DNA from: Actinomortierella ambigua
Lineage: Eukaryota > Mortierellomycota > Mortierellomycetes > Mortierellales > Mortierellaceae
Length of the DNA stretch: 14,907 nucleotides
Direction of reading: 5' to 3'
Assembly: GCA_016098155.1 (NCBI GenBank)
Contig: JAAAJB010000348.1
Location: forward strand, 22,518 to 37,424
Under the pieces are notes generated by a model. That model did not search any database. It had not been told where the DNA came from and saw nothing but the letters and a program-made list of their open reading frames with translations. Of this stretch, positions 8,573-14,907 are shown in pieces (position 1 is the first letter of the stretch; the number at the start of each line of letters is the position of its first letter). Both the position numbers and the translations under genes were made by a program.

Positions 8573-8618
<46 letters not shown>
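8573..8618. repeat. (TC)n microsatellite, about 23 units
   Basis: An uninterrupted TC dinucleotide run of 46 nt lies in the promoter-side spacer of the UPF0658 gene. It is followed by a T-run and a TTG-type trinucleotide repeat at about 8646-8670. Confidence 0.9.
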
Positions 8619-8620
<2 letters not shown>

Positions 8621-8710
8621 CTTCTCTTCGACCGTTTTTTTTTTTTGTTGTTGTTGTTGTTGCTGTTGTTCTGCCTGCCTCGTCGTCTCTTTCTATCCCT
8701 CGCTTTCTCT

Positions 8711-8713
<3 letters not shown>

Positions 8714-8744
<31 letters not shown>
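8714..8744. repeat. (CT)n microsatellite, about 15 units
   Basis: The second CT dinucleotide run in the same spacer, separated from the first by about 95 nt of pyrimidine-rich and TTG-repeat sequence. Confidence 0.88.
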
Positions 8745-8748
<4 letters not shown>

Positions 8749-8761
8749 TCCCTCTCTTTGC

Positions 8762-8790
8762 TCTCACTCTCTCACTCTCTCACTCTCTCA
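8762..8790. repeat. 8-nt tandem repeat (ACTCTCTC)
   Basis: Adenines occur at exactly 8-nt spacing (8766, 8774, 8782, 8790) in an otherwise CT background, giving three full copies of ACTCTCTC. It continues the CT-rich block upstream of the UPF0658 gene. Confidence 0.8.
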
Positions 8791-8996
8791 AAGCCTCCTT
8801 TTGTTCCCATCAAAGTAAAACTCATCCACTCATTGCGCTCGCTCGAAGGGAGGCACACAAGCAATTTCTCTCTTCATTGCCTCCACCTCCATTCAAATAC
8901 ACCCTATCACTCGTACATCACAGCCCCCTTTCATCTCTCTCCGCACCCTTCATTCTCAAACCTCCACTACCTTGGGTGTCTCAGTCTTTGGCAACA

Positions 8997-10998
8997 ATGT
9001 GGATTAGCAAACTTGTAAGTTGCATGGAGACATTGCAATGTGGAGCTAAAGAGTCGGCCACTGTCATCTCTTGCCTAGCAAGTGAGTCCCTGCACCTTAT
9101 CTGCCTCAAACTTAGCCCTGTCTCCTCCATACCAAGCCCTTTTCTTTACCAAGTCTGGGAAACCAGTTCAGTGAGACCACGACGACTGTGCAGTGCAGCT
9201 CTCTCACTTTTTCTTGCTTCTTCCAACAACTCAGCTCAGCTTTGTCTAACAGAGACATCCAAAAAAAGGAGCCGTTAGAGAATTAAGAGATACTAAAACA
9301 TAACAATCCTTGTTCTTTCAACACCCCGAATCTAGGCTGGTGATTCGGCCTGGGCAAAATATGCGTTGCTGTGGTCCAGCTTGCAGGCAGTGCTGATCGT
9401 GGCGCTGGAGGCAGTGATCTTTGTATTGCACAGAGAGGAAACGTTGATGATCCAGGAAGCTGTCGGCCCTGCAGCCGTCTTTCTTCTGAGCAAAGGCATC
9501 GTTGCCGAGAACGACGACAAGTACCTTGTATTCCAGATTGCCCGTGCCCTTTCTGTTTACCATGTGCTCTTCATGGTCGCTCAATTCTTCCAGCTTGCTC
9601 TGCTTTGCGACGCTGTATGGCCATCAGGGAAACCTCCCCCCCCCCACACCGATATGACAGTGGAAGATCAACCTCAATGGTATTTTTTTTCATACCACAT
9701 AGACTAACATACACTATCCTCGCTCTTCTTTCTGTGATTGTGTGCTCTAGGTTTATCACAAAAACACGATTCAGATTATCGCAACAGTTGTGTTCGGCAT
9801 CGCTATGGTGGCATACGCAGGAGTACAGATCAAGCAGGCATCGGATATCCTTGACAAATCACAACCACTACCTAGTGCCATTCTCGACATCTTCCGCACC
9901 AACAACAACCCGTACCATGCCTCACTACCTTACGAGATTGCTGTCATCGTTTTAATGGTCCTCTTTTCAGCCGTGTTCATCTTTATGGCCTATAAGCTTT
10001 ACAAGGAATTTGGATGGTCCATTTACAAGAAAATTGGCGCCGATCTTCAGATGCGAGGTTTGTTTTCTATTCTATTTTATTTATTTATTTTGCCACGGTA
10101 TCACTACCGGACTACTCCTGAAACAACTTGTAGGAAAGAATTGAAGGGCTGTTGTCACCTGTCTAATCACTTTTTTTTTCTCATTTCATTCTACCCTCTT
10201 TCCCGTAGACATGTACAAGGTGTACCAACTATTTATTATGATCCTCAAGTTTGATATCTTCTTTTGGCTTGGATTCTCCGCACAATTCCTGACAGTGGTC
10301 TGGCTACAAAGCCAAGAAGTTGCGTTTGGTCAAGAGATTGTCCGAAGCTCAGACGTGCTCTCGAGGAAGGATTTTATCAACATCATGGTGATGCATCTTG
10401 TCCTCTCGACTGGCGCGTCCATCGTATTGCCCATGTTGGCCTGGTGGGGACTCAAGCGGGAAAGCAAGATTGCGATGAGCTGCTTTTTGACAGCTGGCCT
10501 CGCGACCCTTGTGTACAATGTGATGAAGCTACACCAAGTGTTTACCGAGCAACAACGATTTGATGGCGCCAACAAGTTCCTCACCTTCTTTTGTAAGTTG
10601 TCTATGAAGGCCTCTCGTCCCACAATCAAGTGAAACGTATTTTTTTTTGGCAATATGATTGACTTGATACTTACTGTCTCCTTGGTTTGTTCTTTACTTC
10701 AACCAATCCGATGCTCCTGCGCATTAGTGATTCTTAATTTACTGCTGGGATTGACAACACTTTACTTCGCGTGGGTGTGTCAACGGAATTTCAACAAGGG
10801 CCTTAATGCACACAGTACGTACCCTCCTACCTGTCTTGGATCATTTTGTCACACCGTGTTAGTTGACTAATGGACTCATCCAAGAATTTTCTTTCCTTCT
10901 TGTGTGATAATTCTATTGTAGTTGGAAAAGTCGCAGGAACGAACATTTACCCAATGGACACCATTACCAAGCCCTCAAAACGCTGGTCCATTGAATAA
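8997..10998 (+). CDS. UPF0658-type Golgi apparatus multi-pass membrane protein
   Basis: Function unknown; fission-yeast members of this family localise to the Golgi. Exons are 8997-9014 (18 nt), 9336-9614, 9751-10057, 10209-10592, 10728-10814 and 10922-10998, giving 383 aa. Donors include two perfect GTAAGT sites (introns 1 and 4). About seven or eight membrane spans are visible, near residues 15-38, 70-97, 106-124, 162-182, 213-234, 256-282, 289-308 and 325-346. The most family-like block is KLYKEFGWSIYKKIGAD (181-197), then MYKVYQL and LKFDIFFWLGFSAQF (214-228). A cytosolic-looking tail ends in KRWSIE, and RNFNKGL (349-355) precedes it. There is no cleavable signal peptide. The start MWISKL fits the family's short cytosolic opening. 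The upstream 5' region is very CT-rich. It is tail-to-tail with U2A', 269 nt apart. Family confidence is high, function open. Confidence 0.85.
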
Positions 10999-11267
10999 GT
11001 CGAATCTTGGGACCCGATCTACCTACCAATATACCCCTTTCTCATATACATTATCCTTACCTTCGCTCTTTGGGCGTGCGTGCGCAATAGCATCCTTTTG
11101 GTTGCCACGCCAACTGTATTCTACCCCCCCCCCCCCATAAACGACTTTTTTTCCCCCCTCCACGCCGAGCATGTCCCTCAACATATAGAACAGCGAAGTT
11201 TGAAAATGAATGATATTTTTCGTCTTGCAGCAGCCGAATCTTGATGGATTCTTATAGACTACAGAAT
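10999..11267. other. intergenic spacer between convergent UPF0658 and U2A' genes
   Basis: This 269-nt spacer lies between two stop codons and holds both 3' UTRs. It includes a run of about 14 C near 11123-11136 followed by ATAAACGA. No canonical AATAAA is seen for either gene and no further gene is visible. Confidence 0.55.
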
Positions 11268-12761
11268 CTACTCCGTCTTGTCCTCCTCCTTTACCTCCTC
11301 TTCCTTCTCCTCCTCCTCCTCCTCCTCTTCTTCTTCTTCTTCCTCCCCTTGGTCGTTCGAAGTCTTCTGCCTCTTGGCTGGGTTCTTTGGCTCCTTTTCT
11401 TTAACCAAATAGCTGGGCATCTTGCCCTCCTTCAACGCTGCCTCGAGTCGCGTGATCTCGTCCAAGGTGGTGGCCTTGGTTAATGCCTCACGGATGGTGT
11501 CCTGATCCTCCTTGGACAGTGATAATGTCGGGACACTGGTCTTCAAGGGCTGGGGCACGCCCTCACCCGGCTCAAACGTCGACGATTTTTGTGCCGTAAT
11601 GGAGTCTGCCAACGCCGACTGTCCTGATTTGGTCTCAAACAGCTTGGTGCCCTCCTCACGTTCCTAAACGATGCGGGAGATGACAAAAAAAGTTGTTAAA
11701 ATTGATCTTTCTTTTAACCTAGCGCCTCCACTTTCTTTTTCGTGGCCCTGATACGATCCTTTCCTTTTTCCGTATTACTTACTGCAAAGGTGATCCGTTG
11801 GAAATCCAAAACTCTCAACGATTTGATCTTCCAGATGACCCAGAGACGATAGTATTTCTTCTTGGTGAGAGGGTTGTCGAGCAGTGACAAATATTCCAGT
11901 TGACTCAAATCCACCAATCCTTCGATATCGGCCAGTTCCTGCAGAGCATTGTTGGTCAAGACGAGCGTGGTGATGTTTGGCACGTATTTGGCGAGGTTGC
12001 TGTCAATTTTACTGATCCGATTGTTGCTCAGAAGCAGACATTTCAGGCGAGGGAGCGATGGAAAGTTGGACAAGGCTCGAATGTCGTTGTCTGTGAGATC
12101 GATAGAGTCATTCAGATCCTAGTTTGAGAAGAAAGAAAGAAAGAACAATACAGTGTCAATTGACCTTCTGTCTTTTCTTTCCAGTTTACACAGGATGTTC
12201 GCCCTTGTCGAGATGCTGAAGATATCCAGAAAGACAATGAAATTGGGGGGCATTATCTGTTGAGTCCATTATCTGTAGAGTCCATTGAGGTGGGTACCTT
12301 TGTCACGCCCAGGTTTTCGATAGATGGAATTTTGTGGCCTAGAGTAAAAAAGCAATAAAATGTTCAGAACAAAGCAAGTCAAGGATTGTATAGCGGACTA
12401 AAATGCAACGGCTACCCGAAAAAAAGGATAGGCAATATAAAGAATAAAAAATGATAGGGGCGATAGGACAGTCAGACATACAATGGACCATTCCTTTCGT
12501 CTGGAGAGATAAGGAAACGCTCCCTTTTTTTCAAACAGCAATGTCTCGTCGGTACCAGATATGATTTTGATGGGCCATTGGTCACAAGGCAGTGGCCTGC
12601 CCGTGATGAGGTTACATGGAAGGGCAAAGAAACAACGCAAACAAGGAGAATGACAACGCCAGTTCACGGGAATGTAGGTTACTTCTTAAGTCAAGCTCAC
12701 GGTCGGACAGAGCATTAAGGTAGCAGGGTGAGCTGGTAATCAATTCGGCTGTCAGCTTCAT
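11268..12761 (-). CDS. LEA1: U2 small nuclear ribonucleoprotein A' (Lea1 homologue), leucine-rich repeat protein
   Basis: Component of the U2 snRNP, pairing with U2B'' on stem-loop IV of U2 snRNA in the spliceosome. Exons, in transcript order, are 12761-12683, 12338-12298, 12118-11783 and 11663-11268, giving 283 aa (human 255). Introns are 344, 179 and 119 nt, with donors GTAACC, GTACCC and GTAAGT. It opens MKLTAELI, with RELDLR at 21-26, HKIPSIENLGVTK (28-40) and DLNDSIDLTDNDIRAL (41-56). Leucine-rich repeats follow (LKCLLLSNNRI, LTTLVL-like TTLVLTNNAL, LEYLSLLDNPLTKKKYYRLWVIWKI) and the LRR cap VLDFQRI. The C-terminal part has EREEGTKLFE, the STFEPGEG block matching human TFNPGAG, and a helical LDEITRLEAALKEG. 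It ends in an acidic tail with 13 consecutive glutamates (about 259-271). In-frame ATGs exist upstream, but MKLTAEL is the conserved start. It is divergent from NDPK, 1,212 nt apart. Confidence 0.93.
11286..11345. repeat. (CTC/CTT)n tract encoding the U2A' polyglutamate tail
   Basis: A run of CTC and CTT triplets on the plus strand, read as GAG/GAA codons on the minus strand, encodes the acidic C-terminal tail of U2A'. Codon mixing (GAG and GAA) breaks the pure repeat. Confidence 0.8.
12251..12290. repeat. 16-nt tandem repeat in U2A' intron 2
   Basis: CATTATCTGTTGAGTC (12251-12266) is followed directly by CATTATCTGTAGAGTC (12267-12282), one mismatch apart, then a partial third copy CATTGAG. 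It lies a few bases inside the donor site of U2A' intron 2 (donor at 12297, minus strand). Confidence 0.8.
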
Positions 12762-13973
12762 GATGGAGAGTTCAGAGGAGGAGCAAGGGATGCAACTTGG
12801 GACAACGAAAGATGCTTTCAGCTTTGCATTGAGCTGATCGCCCATCGAGTTGCTCCATCCCCTGCCCTCAGCCACCAAATTTCTTCAGAATAAAAAAATG
12901 GTGGCAATCAAAGCTCTTCCAAGCAAATCTTTTTTGTATCGTCCACTTCACACTTCACACGCGTCACACTCTGTGTGCAAGCAATTTGACACGACAACGA
13001 CAGATACCAGAGGTCTCCATGGAGAATTTTGATCTACTTCGAGCCTATGACCTCCAAGTATGCACCTTTAGAGATTTGCTTGGTGCGAGGGAGGGGGACC
13101 ACCACAGTGGACAATTACGAGGCTGCGTGATGCGGCGTTCCCGATATTACTGGCAATTTTGGGATGAAGAGGATGCGTTGATCGTTGGAGAGTTAGAGTC
13201 TTCTTGAACCAATCTGAGCACTCGGCTGACCAGATATCACCATGTCTATCCCTATAGCTTGAGAGAGAGAAATAAGATAAAGATGACTTTGTCCTAGGTA
13301 TTCGATTCGCCTCTGGGTAGATATTCGAGATTGGACTGTTGAACAGTGATCAGGCAGTTTAGAACTGTAACGAAGTGGCAAACGACGAGAAACAAGACAG
13401 GAAGAAATCACTGGAAGAGGGAGAGCAGAATGAGATTGTAAACTTGTGTGCAGAGAAGAACCCTTTGAAATATTCTCGCATTCTCTCTTCTCACCAAGCT
13501 ATGCGCACACCTTTTTTTTTTTCTTGTGCCTCAAGCAATTGCTTAGGCTATGTGAACACCACACTATAACTCACGATGATCCGTGAGGCCCGCTGGAGAC
13601 CTGGCACCATCCTAAGACACGTGCACAATGCGTGTGTGTTAACTCCAAAAAGCATGTTCCCACACTCCATTGGAATTTGACTGTGAAAGCCCCGCTCATA
13701 CACAACATGAACCTATTGTAGTATGGATCTTATTTAGAAAGAAAAGGAGTAGCAGAAAGAGATTGGGGTTATGGTACGAGCAGGTTCAGTGTCGAAAGGG
13801 CCTATGCGCCTGAGGAATGCTAAGGTGACAGATGCCCCCCTAAAACGACGTCCCCCGGTTAAATTAAGGGTCGTTTCTTTGTCCGATCCCTCTCGAATAC
13901 AAAACGTCTGCCGTTATCTGTTTTCTTTTTTTTTTTTCCTCACCTTCCTCTATCCCCCCAAGTCTAGTTCAAA
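12762..13973. other. 1.2-kb spacer between divergent U2A' and NDPK genes
   Basis: This is the longest stretch without a supported gene. It must contain both promoters and 5' UTRs. A 73-codon plus-strand frame at 12986-13207 is present but has no recognisable domain. A small perfect inverted repeat (CTCACG...CGTGAG, 13570-13587, 6-bp stem, 6-nt loop) is present. Just before the NDPK ATG lie a T-run, a C-run and AAGTCTAG, which could be the 3' end of a 5' UTR intron. No tRNA or snoRNA box pattern was recognised. Confidence 0.55.
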
Positions 13974-14790
13974 ATGGTTGCCGAACGTACCTACATCATG
14001 GTATGTCATTCTCGCCTCTCGTCCTTCAAGCTTCGAGGACATCAATCTAGACGATGCAGCTCATCTTTGCATTGTTGGTCGAGATGATGATGACCTGTCT
14101 GTGCGCCCCCAAACAGTCATTTGTGATCTGCACAAACAATTTCGATCTAGTCCAGTCAGACCCGTCCCCCCAGATTACGAAGCTGATTCGCCAAAACTCA
14201 TCATCCCCATCTTCGTACTCTCTTTTCTCTACATATAACAGGTCAAGCCCGACGGTGTCGAGCGCGGTCTCGTTGGTGAGATCATCAAGCGCTTCGAGAA
14301 CAAGGGCTTCCAGCTCTTGGCTCTCCAGCTCCTCTCGGTACGTATTCTATCTGACACCCAACCCAAGGACCACTACAGAAGGTTTCGAGCACTTCCATGT
14401 TGTTCCATCTTCGTCTTTTGCTAACACTGCTTTTCTATCTTGTATAAATCTTATAAATAGCCCAAGCGCGAGATCCTCGAGCAGCACTACGCTGACCTGA
14501 AGTCCAAGCCCTTCTTCGGTGGCCTCATGAACTACATGACCTCGGGCCCCGTTGTCGGTATGGTCTGGGCTGGTAAGGGTGTCGTCAAGGCTGGCCGTGT
14601 CCTCCTCGGTGAGACCAACCCCTTGGCCTCGCTCCCCGGCACCATCCGCGGTGACTTCTGCATTGACGTCGGCCGCAACCTGTGCCACGGCTCTGACTCC
14701 GTTGAGACCGCCGAGAAGGAGATCGGTCTGTGGTTCCCCAACGGTGTTGTCAACCACGAGCGTGTCCTGGACAAGCTCATCTACGAGTAA
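13974..14790 (+). CDS. NDK1: nucleoside diphosphate kinase
   Basis: Transfers the gamma phosphate from ATP to other nucleoside diphosphates through a phospho-histidine, balancing NTP pools in the cytosol. Exons are 13974-14000 (27 nt), 14242-14337 and 14461-14790, giving 150 aa, the usual length. Introns are 241 nt (GTATGT...AACAG) and 123 nt (GTACGT...AATAG). Exon 1 encodes MVAERTYIM. The nucleotide-binding K11 is in VKPDGVERG (10-18). Other marks are [10 protein letters not shown] (51-60), the SGPVV and [13 protein letters not shown] stretch (69-87), LGETNP (90-95), PGTIRGDF (100-107) and the active site NLCHGSDS with catalytic H117. All key residues are intact. Codon use is strongly biased to C-ending codons (ATC, GTC, CTC, AAC), as expected for an abundant protein and unlike the URI1 gene. 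An AAAATGG start context and a pyrimidine-rich leader precede it. Confidence 0.97.
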
Positions 14791-14883
14791 ATTTTTCTAT
14801 TCTCTTCATTAAACAGAAAAGAATACAATTGTACAGATAAAAACACAACTATCATGTATGGAACTTGTGGATTGCCAATGTGC

Positions 14884-14907
14884 AAAAAAAAAAAAAAAAA
14901 AAAAAAA
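14884..14907. repeat. terminal poly(A) homopolymer at window end
   Basis: The window ends in 24 consecutive A, 93 nt past the NDPK stop codon. Introns in the gene rule out a cDNA-like copy, so this is most simply a genomic homopolymer where assembly stopped. Confidence 0.85.

Larger units (their letters stand above)
8001..8996. other. 996-nt spacer: URI1 3' end and UPF0658 promoter with CT-rich block
   Basis: This long spacer lies between two same-strand genes. Its left end holds the URI1 3' UTR; the right half is dominated by pyrimidine microsatellites at 8573-8790, then an unremarkable CT-rich 5' UTR-like stretch up to the ATG at 8997. The long open frames crossing it are just translated CT repeats. 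No gene is supported. Confidence 0.65.

Noticed and set aside
8484..9278. 264-aa plus-strand open frame rich in Ser-Leu repeats
   Set aside because: It is the translation of CT microsatellites in a spacer, runs into UPF0658 exon 1 in another frame and shows no domain.
13570..13587. Small inverted repeat considered as a terminator or snoRNA part
   Set aside because: Only a 6-bp stem; no matching C/D or H/ACA boxes and no T-run; likely chance in a 1.2-kb spacer.
14347..14757. 136-aa minus-strand frame opposite NDPK
   Set aside because: Antisense of the strongly codon-biased NDPK exon 3 plus intron; a common artefact in GC-ending codon genes.

Overview
The window looks like a whole contig of nuclear DNA from an early-diverging, filamentous-type fungus. 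A Mortierella-like (Mucoromycota/Mortierellomycota) source is my best guess. This rests on GT-AG introns of 106-495 nt in every complete gene, homopolymer-rich spacers, compact spacing, a mitochondrial complex I subunit gene, a two-domain FKBP25 homologue and a UPF0658-type Golgi membrane protein. The species assignment is inference. Both ends are low-complexity (a glutamine-codon repeat on the left, 24 A on the right), which suggests an assembly broken at repeats.

Layout, left to right: a 5' fragment of a minus-strand gene with a polyglutamine run (1-289, possibly TYW2-like); NDUFB9, a complex I subunit (+, 491-1413, 3 exons); FKBP25/FKBP3-type prolyl isomerase (-, 2622-1728, 3 exons); a 2-oxoglutarate/Fe(II) oxygenase (-, 4408-3052, 4 exons including a 16-nt first exon and a 45-nt micro-exon); URI1/Bud27-type prefoldin-like protein (+, 5001-8000, 5 exons); a UPF0658-type multi-pass membrane protein (+, 8997-10998, 6 exons); U2A'/Lea1 of the U2 snRNP (-, 12761-11268, 4 exons); and nucleoside diphosphate kinase (+, 13974-14790, 3 exons). 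I reconstructed 21 introns by hand. All have GT and AG ends and keep frame, and at most joins the joined codons restore residues conserved in the family.

The genes are ordinary housekeeping genes with no evident shared pathway: respiration, protein folding, oxidation of an unknown small molecule, RNA polymerase/prefoldin assembly, Golgi membrane, splicing and nucleotide balance. Pairs are head-to-head (fragment/NDUFB9, oxygenase/URI1, U2A'/NDPK), tail-to-tail (NDUFB9/FKBP25, UPF0658/U2A') or tandem. I see no convincing mobile element, CRISPR array, tRNA or rRNA, and no clear undescribed system. The most notable points are short linear motifs in the URI1 protein (four basic-SxF copies and a PP1-docking-like KVRF), the micro-exon, and A-rich 3' splice sites.
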